64,000 nucleotides of DNA from Thermoflavifilum thermophilum (GCF_900116565.1 NZ_FPCJ01000001.1:2042540-2106539), one strand, 5' to 3'; positions 37,783-46,486 are shown, counted from the first letter of the stretch. Notes: generated by a model from the letters alone, not told the origin. Made by a program: numbers and translations.

Positions 37783-38699
37783 TGTCTGCTGCACCCCATA
37801 AAAAAGAAGCGCTTGGTAAGGGAATTCGTTCGCTGCTTCAACATATTGATGCCGATTTCAAATCTCCGTCCGGTACGCTGGCGGAAGAAAAACTGGTTTC
37901 AGCTACTACATTTGAGCGGATTCCCATTGACCAGATTGAGGTGAATCCCATGCAGCCTCGGCGCGATTTCGATGAAAAGGCGCTGGCGGAACTGGCTCAT
38001 TCTATTCGTTTGCATGATGTCATCCAGCCCATCACTGTATCCCGGATCGGCCATAAGCAGTATCGATTGATTGCCGGTGAGCGTCGCCTCCGGGCCGCAC
38101 GCATGGCCGGATTGAAAGATATTCCGGCTTATATCCGCCAGGCCGATGACCAACAGCTGCTGGAGCTGGCCCTCACTGAAAACCTGCAGCGGGAAGATCT
38201 CAACGCCATTGAAACAGCACTCAGCTATCGCCGGCTGATGGAAGAATGCGGACTGACGCAGGAACAGGTAGCCGAGCGCATCGGAAAAGATCGTACCACA
38301 GTTACCAACTACTTGCGCCTGCTGAAGCTGCCACCCGATATCCAGATTGCCGTGCGTAGCGGAGAAATCAGCATGGGACATGCCCGGGCCATCATTAATA
38401 TTGAAAATATCGAGCAGCAGCTCTTTGTTTTTCATGAAATCATCCGTAAAAAACTCTCTGTCAGACAAACTGAAGAGCTGGTGCGCCAGCTGGATCGCAG
38501 GCATAAAAACAAGCCGACCGCTTCTGGTACGCAGCTGCCACCCGCTTATCAGCGCATACAAGATCAGCTCACCGACCTGTTTTCTACCCGGGTAAAACTG
38601 CAGCGTAACCCAAGCGGCAAAGGACATATCGCCATTGATTTTTATTCCGATGAAGAACTCAACCGCATCCTGGAACTCCTGCAACGCATTCGCAGCTGA
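37782..38699 (+). CDS. parB: Chromosome-partition protein ParB (Spo0J)
   Basis: The 305-residue protein has the ParB N-terminal domain with the CTP-binding GERRLRAARMAGL box and the ENLQREDLNAIE motif. The central HTH (LTQEQVAERIGKDRTTVTNY) binds parS, and a short C-terminal dimerisation region follows. It begins at the last base of parA. I looked for a parS site, the usual TGTTNCACGTGNAACA-type palindrome, in the surrounding intergenic spaces and did not see one. Confidence 0.95.
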   Translation: MSAAPHKKEALGKGIRSLLQHIDADFKSPSGTLAEEKLVSATTFERIPIDQIEVNPMQPRRDFDEKALAELAHSIRLHDVIQPITVSRIGHKQYRLIAGERRLRAARMAGLKDIPAYIRQADDQQLLELALTENLQREDLNAIETALSYRRLMEECGLTQEQVAERIGKDRTTVTNYLRLLKLPPDIQIAVRSGEISMGHARAIINIENIEQQLFVFHEIIRKKLSVRQTEELVRQLDRRHKNKPTASGTQLPPAYQRIQDQLTDLFSTRVKLQRNPSGKGHIAIDFYSDEELNRILELLQRIRS

Positions 38700-38706
38700 T
38701 CACCAG

Positions 38707-39486
38707 ATGCCGATGCAGGAATCCAGGATTTTATTTTGGTGGTATCATCTTTTTTCAGCACTTATGCAACGCTTTGCTGGCCTGCAGGTAAGGAGCCGGT
38801 ATGTATGTAGCTTGGTGGTTTTGGGTATATTCACCGGACTTCTGATGCCCCGTCACGCAAAAGCCCAGCAGCCTGTGGCGACCGATACTGTTCATATTTT
38901 AACCGATACGCTATTTGTGCGTGATACCCTGCCCCGGAAAGCTGATACCACCCATGTATCCGCCGCTCTATCAGCAGCAGATACTGTCCGCATTCAGCCG
39001 GATACTACCCCAGCTCAGCTAGACACTACTTCGGCCCAGCCCATTCACGATCCCCGCCTGGCTGCTTTGTATTCGGCCGTGCTGCCCGGCCTGGGTCAGG
39101 CCTATAACCACAAATACTGGAAAATACCCATTGCCTATGCCGGGCTGGGAGTGGCCGCCGGGGTGTTTATCTACAATTACAAACAATATATCCTGTTTCG
39201 TGACGCCTATCGTTTGAGTTTCACGGGACAAAAAACCGGCGATCCTTTTGTGGATCAATACGGTCCGCAAGATCAGAAGCGGATTCGCGATATCTACCGG
39301 CAGTATGTAGATTATTCAGCCCTTGCCTTCCTGGGCGTGTATGTGATCAATATTGTCGATGCGCTGGTCGATGCTCATCTTTATTATTTCAATGTCTCCG
39401 ATAACCTTACGCTGCACCTGCAACCCGTCATCCATAGCGGCTACGTGGGGTATGGACTGGTGGTGAATTTGGGAGGGAAGCATTGA
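38707..39486 (+). CDS. DUF5683 domain protein, envelope-associated
   Basis: The 259-residue product (from ATG 38707) has a hydrophobic N-terminal signal (VCSLVVLGIFTGLL) and a Thr/Asp-rich linker. The DUF5683 core follows with SAVLPGLGQAYNHKYWKIPI and AYRLSFTGQKTGDPFVDQYG. A shorter start at ATG 38764 gives a cleaner signal peptide and is equally plausible. In many Bacteroidota this gene follows parA-parB and comes before dapB. Here dapB is about 7 kb away, behind the RHS island. Function is unknown. Confidence 0.8.
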   Translation: MPMQESRILFWWYHLFSALMQRFAGLQVRSRYVCSLVVLGIFTGLLMPRHAKAQQPVATDTVHILTDTLFVRDTLPRKADTTHVSAALSAADTVRIQPDTTPAQLDTTSAQPIHDPRLAALYSAVLPGLGQAYNHKYWKIPIAYAGLGVAAGVFIYNYKQYILFRDAYRLSFTGQKTGDPFVDQYGPQDQKRIRDIYRQYVDYSALAFLGVYVINIVDALVDAHLYYFNVSDNLTLHLQPVIHSGYVGYGLVVNLGGKH

Positions 39487-39593
39487 TTGCTGTTTGCAGC
39501 CCTGCAAGAATATGATGTATCAATGATGCTAATAAAAGGTGAATGTTTATCCTAAAAATTTGAAAAAATAGACATAAGTACAATTGCTCTTTT
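39487..39593. other. Left junction of the RHS island
   Basis: These 107 bases lie between the DUF5683 stop and the first RHS reading frame. They hold stop codons in the frame of the RHS gene (TGA at 39561-39563) and no recognisable tRNA, att site or insertion-sequence end. The RHS homology starts abruptly at about 39594, so the breakpoint that removed the 5' part of that gene is here. Confidence 0.6.
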
Positions 39594-41033
39594 TTGAATG
39601 CGGTATATGGATGGTATAACAGCCCCATCCAACAGCCGGTGAATCCGCCGAGTTTACTGGGAGACCTGTTAAATGCATTGAGCAGTGCTGTGATTACGAG
39701 CAGTGGGGGGAAAATGAGTATTGCCCAACAGCCACAGCTGAATGATGCATTAAGTCCCGGAATCACACAGTTTTTAAGCAACAAAGATGCGGCTAACTAT
39801 AATAGCTATCCAAAGGCATTTTTAAACTGGGTATTGTTTGACAATCAATTTCACTTTGTGCAGGGTGGAGTTACTCAGGTAAGGAGCGGGACGAGCAAGC
39901 AGGTCCTGGTGGCTGATATACCGGTGATGCCCAGGAATGGATATCTTTTCATATATTTAAGTAATGAGAGTTCTCAGGATGTGTTCTTTGATCAGCTGGT
40001 TGTGCACCACAGGCCGGGTCCATTGTTAGCGGAGGATCATTATTATCCGTTTGGGTTGGAGATGGCTGGTATCAGCGATCGGGCGATGAATCGGTTGGAG
40101 AACAGGTACAGGTATAATGGCATTGAGCTGAATGAGAAGGAGTTTACTGATGGATGGGGTCTTGATTTATATACGGCGAGGTTCAGGGGTTTAGATGCGC
40201 AGATAGGGAGGTGGTGGCAGATAGATCCCTTGGCCAGTAAGTATCCTTCCTGGTCTCCCTATAATTTTACTATGAATAGCCCGATCAATTTGGTTGATCC
40301 AACAGGCATGGGCCCAGAAGATTGGGTACAAAGGAAGAATGGTAGTATTTATTGGGATAAGGACGCAAACTCACAAGCAACAGCAAAAGAAGGGGAAACC
40401 TATTTAGGGAAAACATTAACCTTCAAATTCAACAGCTACATTGATAAAAAGCTTTGGGACGGCCCCAATCCTCCCTGGCCGTTACCAAGCCCAGCAGGTG
40501 ACAAACTGACTTCAACTATTACCTTGTCATCAACGGAGAATAAAGCAGGGGAGCTAACAGGTATTACAGCAACTATAAGCGTTGTTATTGGAAAAACACC
40601 GCTAGGTACAGCCAGGGATTATTTTCCAGGTTTAGGTTCTGATCAGAATAAAGCATCATCCATTCACTCTATGAATACTGATGGCACTTTAGGAACCTAC
40701 AACCTTAATTTTGAGCAACATGCAAGCGTATCTCCGATTGAGCAATTTGGCTTGAATGCACAAGGTTATGATATTGTAAATGTTGCCCAAAAGTTGAATC
40801 TGGGTTATTCAGGCGGAAACTTAAAGGTGACTGCAGCCACGGATATTTTTCCTTCATCTACCCTGACAGTAAATGGGAACCTGTTATTTAAATATAACCA
40901 GCCGTCTTTTGTAAAAACGCATGATAGAGAGATAAAAACTGTTTTTGGAGATAATGGCATGGGGGGAAGTGTGATAACCGAAAGTATTTCTCTCAGGCCT
41001 GCTCCTGCATTTTATCAACGTTACAGTAGATAA
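39594..41033 (+). CDS. RHS-repeat protein, 5'-truncated, with C-terminal effector domain 1
   Basis: The frame (479 residues from TTG 39594) is the 3' end of an RHS/YD-repeat gene, not a full one. Residues 1-140 are the beta-rich linker before the core. The RHS core follows at about 150-240, with YYPFGLEM, YRYNGIELNEKEF, FRGLDAQIGRWWQIDPLA and the closing DPTGM. After the core a variable C-terminal domain of about 240 residues begins, rich in Ser, Thr and Val, with LKVTAATDIFPSS near residue 411. It is the candidate toxin. Full-length RHS proteins need many more repeats for encapsulation, so it is uncertain whether this one is exported. The next gene follows after 6 bases. Confidence 0.75.
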   Translation: MNAVYGWYNSPIQQPVNPPSLLGDLLNALSSAVITSSGGKMSIAQQPQLNDALSPGITQFLSNKDAANYNSYPKAFLNWVLFDNQFHFVQGGVTQVRSGTSKQVLVADIPVMPRNGYLFIYLSNESSQDVFFDQLVVHHRPGPLLAEDHYYPFGLEMAGISDRAMNRLENRYRYNGIELNEKEFTDGWGLDLYTARFRGLDAQIGRWWQIDPLASKYPSWSPYNFTMNSPINLVDPTGMGPEDWVQRKNGSIYWDKDANSQATAKEGETYLGKTLTFKFNSYIDKKLWDGPNPPWPLPSPAGDKLTSTITLSSTENKAGELTGITATISVVIGKTPLGTARDYFPGLGSDQNKASSIHSMNTDGTLGTYNLNFEQHASVSPIEQFGLNAQGYDIVNVAQKLNLGYSGGNLKVTAATDIFPSSTLTVNGNLLFKYNQPSFVKTHDREIKTVFGDNGMGGSVITESISLRPAPAFYQRYSR

Positions 41034-41039
41034 ATAATT

Positions 41040-41681
41040 ATGAAATGGATTAAATGGCTTGCGGGGCTAATATCTTTACTCTTAGTTGGCGTTCTTACTG
41101 TTCAAATAGTAAGAATGCCAACATTTATACTGTCTTCCATATTCATGGCAGGGATGATAATAATAGCCTTGTTTATAGGAAGTATAGTAATATCTGGAGT
41201 TATCAAACTGATTTTCAAAAAAACATCCTTTTTTGTAGTTCTATGTTCTGTGGTATCAATAATATCAATAGTTTTTATGATTAGATTTTCATCACCAAAA
41301 TTGACAATTGTTGTTCCAAAGGGCTATGAAGGCCGGGTGACATTGGTGTTATCAAGCGTAGATAAGAATATTTTAACCGTTGACAGTAATGGGATAGGCT
41401 ACATTACTAAGCGCACCTTTGATAAGGTTTATACCAAACCCAAGGTGTATGAAACCGATGGCACAGACATTAGCGATCAGTGTGTAGGATTTAACCCGTC
41501 AACTTTTTGGGCTAAGGGGAAGTTCTCACCCATTACGGCTAATAACAGTGCTGATCGTGAAAGAGAAATTGAATTTTTATCTTTTGAAATTGTACCAAAG
41601 GATAAGAAAGGAGAAAAGCAATATTATAGCCCAGACTTAACGAACTTGGTGGACAAGACGAAATTACCAAAGAAGAAATAA
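41040..41681 (+). CDS. Candidate immunity protein 1, membrane protein of unknown family
   Basis: The 213-residue protein has three hydrophobic helices in its first 90 residues (for example LAGLISLLLVGVLTVQIV and FILSSIFMAGMIIIALFIG). A soluble, Lys-rich domain of about 120 residues follows and ends PKKK. No known domain is seen. Position immediately after the effector domain (6 bases) and before the next RHS stub (1 base gap) is that of an immunity gene in polymorphic toxin loci. Its membrane topology suggests the cognate effector acts on the inner membrane. Confidence 0.6.
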   Translation: MKWIKWLAGLISLLLVGVLTVQIVRMPTFILSSIFMAGMIIIALFIGSIVISGVIKLIFKKTSFFVVLCSVVSIISIVFMIRFSSPKLTIVVPKGYEGRVTLVLSSVDKNILTVDSNGIGYITKRTFDKVYTKPKVYETDGTDISDQCVGFNPSTFWAKGKFSPITANNSADREREIEFLSFEIVPKDKKGEKQYYSPDLTNLVDKTKLPKKK

Positions 41682-41682
41682 A

Positions 41683-42495
41683 GTGTATAACATGATCACA
41701 CATCACTCAGGACGTTTGACTGTTGACCCCATGGCAGCTAAAGCACCAGGTTGGAGTCCGTACGTTGCAATGGGCGATAACCCGATATTAATGTTCGATC
41801 CTGACGGCATGTGGCCACATCCAATTCATATTCGGTCTTTTGTCCCATTTAAAACCTTTGGTGGTGGATTTGGCGGTGATAACAGGGGCTATTCGTTATC
41901 TTTAAAGGTAACCTCAAGGCTTCAACACGTATTCACAGTAGATCCAACTGCCAGAACTTTTGATGCCGGCAATGTATGGAGTAATGAAAGCAGCCATCCA
42001 ATATTAGGGAAAGGCAATGCTACTCCAAACGATAGGGCGGATATTAAAAATTTCACATCTTCAACTGATAAAAATGGGAATAGTACAGTCTCATTTACTG
42101 TAGATATGGCCGGATCTAATCCATTAACTAAAAGAATAGGAATTCCTACACCGGATATAGATGTACATACCAAGTTTATACTGACCGAAAACGAAAAGGC
42201 GGGAACTTTAAAAGTAAATGCCGTCCAAACCGGTGATGCCTTTCCGTCAGCAGAAACTTTTATCGGGGACACAAAGGGCAACCAATTATTTATAGGCGTT
42301 AGTCCTGCAATAGGAAATCCTTATACCAGTTTAGAAGGAGATGGAAGCAAAAAGATGATGTATGCTGATTTTATTGTAATAATGGATTCAAAAGGTGTAT
42401 TTAAAGGTGTTGTCGTTGGAAGTGGTAAAAATGCAAAAACATACAGCGTTTCCGATTGGAATAAAATGATGCAGTCTCAACCAACAACAAAATAG
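41683..42495 (+). CDS. Orphan RHS-core stub with C-terminal effector domain 2
   Basis: The 270-residue protein starts at GTG 41683 (or ATG 41692). Its first 45 residues are only the last piece of an RHS core, VDPMAAKAPGWSPYVAMGDN and ILMFDPDGM. The remainder is a new C-terminal domain, beta-rich with Thr, Ser and Val. Around residue 176 it has LKVNAVQTGDAFPSAE, which resembles the LKVTAATDIFPSS stretch of effector domain 1. It lacks any export part, so it is a displaced (orphan) toxin cassette of the kind that recombines into a full RHS gene. The stub differs from the core at 39594. Confidence 0.7.
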   Translation: MYNMITHHSGRLTVDPMAAKAPGWSPYVAMGDNPILMFDPDGMWPHPIHIRSFVPFKTFGGGFGGDNRGYSLSLKVTSRLQHVFTVDPTARTFDAGNVWSNESSHPILGKGNATPNDRADIKNFTSSTDKNGNSTVSFTVDMAGSNPLTKRIGIPTPDIDVHTKFILTENEKAGTLKVNAVQTGDAFPSAETFIGDTKGNQLFIGVSPAIGNPYTSLEGDGSKKMMYADFIVIMDSKGVFKGVVVGSGKNAKTYSVSDWNKMMQSQPTTK

Positions 42496-42496
42496 T

Positions 42497-42880
42497 ATGA
42501 AAGTCTTACTTACAAATTGGGTTAATTTATTAGGTGTTTTCATACCTACATTTTTGTATACAATAATAAATTCCTGTTTTAATTATTCAGCGACGTTGGG
42601 ACAAGCTCTTTTTGGAGCCTTCTTATTAATTTGCCTTTATGGAATAATGCTTTGGGGTGGTTTTTTATTATCGTTAATACTATTAGATTCGGTATTGATT
42701 ATTCCGTCCACCCAATATTTAAGGATAAAGCTAATTGTAGAATGGGTAATAATCAGTAGCCCTATTCTTTATTGGACAATAAAATATGAAAGACAAAGAA
42801 CCTTATTTTTAATAGCAGTTATTTCATTTCTGATAACACAGATGATAAGACGAAATTTAATAGTAAAAGTCACTCATTGA
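42497..42880 (+). CDS. Candidate immunity protein 2, small multi-pass membrane protein
   Basis: The 127-residue protein has four hydrophobic helices, such as LLGVFIPTFLYTIINSCF, FGAFLLICLYGIMLWGGFLL and LFLIAVISFLITQMI. No named family is recognised. It begins 1 base after effector domain 2, the usual spacing of a cognate immunity gene. Like candidate immunity protein 1 it is a membrane protein, though the sequences are not clearly similar. The base composition is visibly AT-rich. Confidence 0.6.
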   Translation: MKVLLTNWVNLLGVFIPTFLYTIINSCFNYSATLGQALFGAFLLICLYGIMLWGGFLLSLILLDSVLIIPSTQYLRIKLIVEWVIISSPILYWTIKYERQRTLFLIAVISFLITQMIRRNLIVKVTH

Positions 42881-42895
42881 GTAGCTTTTAATACC

Positions 42896-43241
42896 TTAAA
42901 AATTAGCCTTCCCGTCCAGCATGTCTTTCATCCTTTTTTGGTAAGCATGAAGTTGATAATTTTGACCAAGGCGTTTTTTCCTCCTCGTCCAATTGGTTGG
43001 TGAGCATTAGCTGTTCATTAAGCTCGTGGTTATGAAGCTCAACCACAAAAACCGACTTGCCCTTGCCAAAATAATCAAGCATAAACGAATATTCAGTGGA
43101 TTTAATGGATATGATAGCCGCAATACGAAAATAAAGTGACATCGTTTTAAAAGCCGAAGGAGTAAATTTTAAAACAGTTGTTCGGCCAATGAAAAGCATA
43201 GATAAAATCCGGACAGTGTCATCCAGATTTTTTTCTTTCAA
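42896..43241 (-). pseudogene. Degraded XRE-type helix-turn-helix regulator fragment
   Basis: The minus strand shows a C-terminal pattern typical of Bacteroidota XRE regulators: ELNEQLMLTNQLDEEEK, then, after adding one base to an A6 run (42974-42979 on the plus strand), NALVKIINFMLTKK, then, after adding one base to another A6 run (42934-42939), MKDMLDGKANF and a stop at 42896-42898. The upstream part (about 43030-43241) has no clear HTH helix. The gene looks inactivated by two homopolymer slips and 5' decay. The identification rests on the tail only and is moderate. Confidence 0.45.
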
Positions 43242-43338
43242 ATCATTTCAATTGAAAAGAAAAACTGCTATCTTACCAGCCAGAAAACGGGTTGCTTAAA
43301 ACTCTCATGTCATCAAAAGCAGGTAATACTAAAGTGGT

Positions 43339-44150
43339 GTGTGGCGCTATGTGGGAAGGGCGAAAAATAACAGTACGAGGTTTTATTCGATAGATCCGAA
43401 GCAAAACGTAGAGGAAAGCGGATATGTGGTGAATGGGAATAATCCGGTGATGTGGAGTGATCCGGAGGGGGATTGTCCGTGGTGTGATGCAATTGTGGAT
43501 TTGGGATTTATCTTATATGATGTAGGGGAGATAGGATATGATTATTTTACGGAGGGCAAGGTTGATCCTGTTAATGTAGCGGCATTAAGTGCGGATGTAG
43601 GTGCTTTATTTTGCCTTATGTTACAGGAGCCGGCATGCAAGTAAGGATTGCAAAGGCGGCAGAGAAGGCGACTACGAAGGCAATGGATGCGGCTTCGGTA
43701 TGGCGTAAGATAAATCAAGCGGCGAAAGAGGTAAAGGGAATAAAGGAAGTGAAACATGTAAGTGGTCCTGGTGAATTTAAGAAGTTTGCTGTGATAGGTG
43801 AAAATTTTGACAAGAAAGTTATGCCATTTGCAAATAAGTTAAAGGAGAAAGGGCTGGAAGTGGAGGTGTTTCAGCCATCAAAAGAAGCATTGGAGGGGTG
43901 GAGGAAATTACTTAAAGAATATGATGGTAAGCAAATTCCCGATCAAGTGGTACGGGAACAAAAGATTTTTAAGGAGAATGTAATATGGAGAGAAAAGATT
44001 CAGAAAGAAGGTTATGATATTTTAAGTACGGGCGGTAGTGGTAAGTCAACTTTTTAAAATATGGAAACTGATCCTATTTGGAATACAGTTAAGCCATCAA
44101 AACAAAATATGCCTGTACAACAAAAAGTTCAATTACCGAAAAAAAATTGA
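43339..44150 (+). pseudogene. RHS-core stub with effector domain 3, inactivated
   Basis: From 43339 the reading frame gives an RHS-core tail (FYSIDPKQNVEESGYVVNGN, WSDPEGD) and a pre-toxin segment ending ADVGALF. A T4 run at 43609-43612 has lost one T; adding it restores LPYVTGAGMQVRIAKAAEKA and a toxin domain (IGENFDKKVMPFANKLKEKG; EALEGWRKLLKEYDG; WREKIQKEGYDILSTG). A TAA at 44055-44057 then falls where family members have a tyrosine: STF, stop, NMETDPIWNTVK. The frame runs on to a TGA at 44148-44150. So two separate lesions break the toxin. The domain looks nuclease-like (RHS-associated RNase type), which is a weak inference. Confidence 0.75.
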
Positions 44151-44153
44151 ATT

Positions 44154-44720
44154 ATGTCGGTTGAATATTTGAATTTTGAAGATTTAAGTGAGATAGATAA
44201 AAAGATATTTTTAGTATTTGAAGATGAGGTGAATAGATTTTGTGGGAGATTCTTACATGGGCTAGGATTTGTAAGGGAAATCAGGAAAATTTCTAAAGTA
44301 ACAGGAACACTTATTTTTTCTTATTGTTTTTCGAACGATGACTTTAAGAGAAAGATTAAAATTGTTGCTAGAAGACAAATTGAATTTGATAGTTATATGG
44401 GAATTCCTGAGGATACGCTGGATATTTTTCCTGTAATTGAAAAAATAACTGATGTTTTTTTATGGGGAGGAGAAATATTTTTTGTTGATAAATATCTTGA
44501 AGATATATACAAGTTAAAATTGACTTATCGTGAAACATATCCTGTTTCGGAAATTAAAAATGTGATATTAAAAGTAAGTAGTCTGAAGGAAGAAGAATTA
44601 AGGCAAAAGATGAGAGAGATTATAAGTATGTATGAATATTATTTGAAAGACGATGAGAAATTGTATAAATGTTTAACTGGTGAGATTTGGCTTGATGAAT
44701 ATTGTGATAGATATAAGTGA
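44154..44720 (+). CDS. Candidate immunity protein 3, soluble, of unknown family
   Basis: The 188-residue protein is intact although the toxin in front of it is dead. It is charged and helical (EDEVNRFCGRFLHGLGF, EELRQKMREIISMYEYYLKD) with no membrane segment or signal. It starts 3 bases after the toxin frame's final stop. A soluble immunity protein suits a cytoplasmic, nuclease-type target. The DNA is strongly AT-rich compared with the flanking housekeeping genes, which suggests transfer. Confidence 0.6.
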   Translation: MSVEYLNFEDLSEIDKKIFLVFEDEVNRFCGRFLHGLGFVREIRKISKVTGTLIFSYCFSNDDFKRKIKIVARRQIEFDSYMGIPEDTLDIFPVIEKITDVFLWGGEIFFVDKYLEDIYKLKLTYRETYPVSEIKNVILKVSSLKEEELRQKMREIISMYEYYLKDDEKLYKCLTGEIWLDEYCDRYK

Positions 44721-44730
44721 ATGTTTATAG

Positions 44731-45087
44731 ATTGTAATATGCGGCATAGACATAGACAGTGCGGGAAATGGCAAGTTGAGATTTAAGTACGATGCGTTTG
44801 GCAATAGAGCATTAAAGGAAAATGTGCCGCAAAAAACAAAAGAAGTGTATGTGCGCGATGCACAGGGGAATGTGCGGGTGGTGATAAATGATAAGAAAAC
44901 GCCTGTAAATACGGGTAGTGTAACAGTGAGTTACAGGCCGCAACCTACAAGCATTCCGGACTGCTATTCTTTTAGTTCGTAAATTAGCGAAAAGAGTTAT
45001 GACCCCGTAAAGGTTGTGTATTAATTTGGGTTCAACACACAGGAAAAGATATTGGGGATGAATAATGAATTTATGATTATCTTGTGA
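44731..45087 (+). pseudogene. RHS-repeat/core fossil with two in-frame stops
   Basis: One reading frame runs from 44731 through two stops. It reads YD-repeat sequence (LRFKYDAFGNRALKE, EVYVRDAQGNVRVV), then PDCYSFSS, stop at 44980-44982, ISEKSYDPVKVVY, stop at 45022-45024, FGFNTQEKILGMNNEF. The usual RHS core order is DYY-FGS-xISE-SYD-xxYRFGFNTQEK, so each stop replaces one ordinary residue and the frame never shifts. The core ends after NTQEK instead of continuing to the DPxG site, showing a deletion too. Confidence 0.75.
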
Positions 45088-45158
45088 ATATGAAGATTCA
45101 TGAAAGAGAATATGGTTTGTAGCGTGCTATTGTACATGGTAGTCTTAAGGGGGCTTTC

Positions 45159-46052
45159 ATGGGCGTAATGATCAATGTTGGGAGACAGTTATTCGACATA
45201 ATAATTAGCGACAAGAAGTTATCGGAATTTAGGGGGATTGCTGTTGGGATAACTGCGCTGGTAGGGGCTGTATTAATGGGTTTCATAAATCTTATGCTGA
45301 ATGTAGGTAGTAAGAGACGTGGCGCCTATGTGAGAATTGGAAGGAGAACTGGAAGCATGGAGGCTTTAGAGCAAGTTAATAAGTGGGATTTACAAAAAGC
45401 GCAGTTGATGGAAGGGGTGGAGATATTGAATGTGCCGAGTGATCTGAAGTATCCATATAAGGATTGCGACCAATTTTTAGAGGATATTATGGATAATGCA
45501 GGTATTCTGTTTGAAAAGTATGTTTTTAAATTTGTAAATGAGAAAGAATTAAATATTTGTTGTGATGTTCGTATTGAGAATAAAGTTATAGGTTTTGAGT
45601 TTTATCTGTATGACATAGGATTTCATGAGACGGAGGGAACGTATGCATTAAGGATAAGAATTTACCTACCGCCATGGAGGGAAGAGGGGTTGAAGTTGAC
45701 TGAACCGATTGAAATATACAATGTCAAATACAATAGGCAGATTGACCCTGAAATAATAAAACGAGAAGAGGAATTGCATAAAAAATTGTTGGGAACATTT
45801 ATGCCACAGGAGGAGTATAATGAATACCTATCTATTCTTAAAAAGATATCAGATTTTGAGCATCCTACGGCAGAATTGCGGGAGATAAGGGAATTGGAAC
45901 GGAATTATGATATTAGTAATAAAGAACGGATAACTCGGAGTTTACGGAAATACAGTGAGTTTTTGGACAAGTATTTGTCGGATGTGCTGATGGGGGAGAA
46001 CAAGGCATGGATAGGCAAGGTAAAATGGAGAGATGAGCGGGAGATATATTGA
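45159..46052 (+). CDS. Hypothetical protein in RHS debris, two membrane helices
   Basis: The 297-residue protein has two N-terminal hydrophobic segments (about residues 5-15 and 28-48, GIAVGITALVGAVLMGFINL). A large soluble domain with many charged residues follows (ITRSLRKYSEFLDKYLSDVL near the end). It follows RHS core remnants, and the reading frame is open for about 13 codons upstream of its ATG, so it may be the truncated end of an RHS effector or a stand-alone immunity protein. I recognise no domain. Base composition is AT-rich like the rest of the island. Confidence 0.5.
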   Translation: MGVMINVGRQLFDIIISDKKLSEFRGIAVGITALVGAVLMGFINLMLNVGSKRRGAYVRIGRRTGSMEALEQVNKWDLQKAQLMEGVEILNVPSDLKYPYKDCDQFLEDIMDNAGILFEKYVFKFVNEKELNICCDVRIENKVIGFEFYLYDIGFHETEGTYALRIRIYLPPWREEGLKLTEPIEIYNVKYNRQIDPEIIKREEELHKKLLGTFMPQEEYNEYLSILKKISDFEHPTAELREIRELERNYDISNKERITRSLRKYSEFLDKYLSDVLMGENKAWIGKVKWRDEREIY

Positions 46053-46486
46053 TGCGATTAGATGGGGATGCGTAACGGATCATACTTCACCCTGACGTTT
46101 CATTTTGGACAATCGTGGTAAAAAACCGGAGGGAAATCTGGTGGTAGCGGTGCCAGACTACCCCCATTCAACTCATTATATCATTTGGAATTCCACTGTA
46201 TTGCCCTGTAGCAGCATGCTCACGCTTATCTCATTCGGAAGGGAAGGATATGAGCCAAATAATTGGTTGGGGAATATGAGAGAAGCAATCAATGATAAGA
46301 AAGCCTCTATCAGTGGGGCACTACAATGGTAAGTGACAGACCGCTATTAGAAAAATATAAATCAGAACGGAGCGAGGGAAGTATTCAGCGAAATAGGCGA
46401 GAAGTAAGCTGTTAGAGAGATTTGCGGTGGGGATAGACAGGTACTGATAAGGAAGAGGATAGATCATCACAAAGTATGGCTATCGC
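46053..46486. other. Unassigned right arm of the RHS island
   Basis: About 430 bases between the last island gene and the dapB promoter. A short frame, 46105-46332 plus strand (TTG start, 75 codons), exists but has no recognisable homology or start signal. The segment has no visible tRNA, inverted-repeat pair or transposase remnant. It is probably decayed island DNA. Confidence 0.5.

Noticed and set aside
36202-39486. parS site next to parA-parB
   Set aside because: No 14-16 bp parS-like palindrome was seen in the intergenic spaces or at gene ends; coding sequence was checked only by eye.
46105-46332. 75-codon frame after the RHS island
   Set aside because: TTG start, no promoter element, no recognisable domain; it may be chance in decayed DNA.
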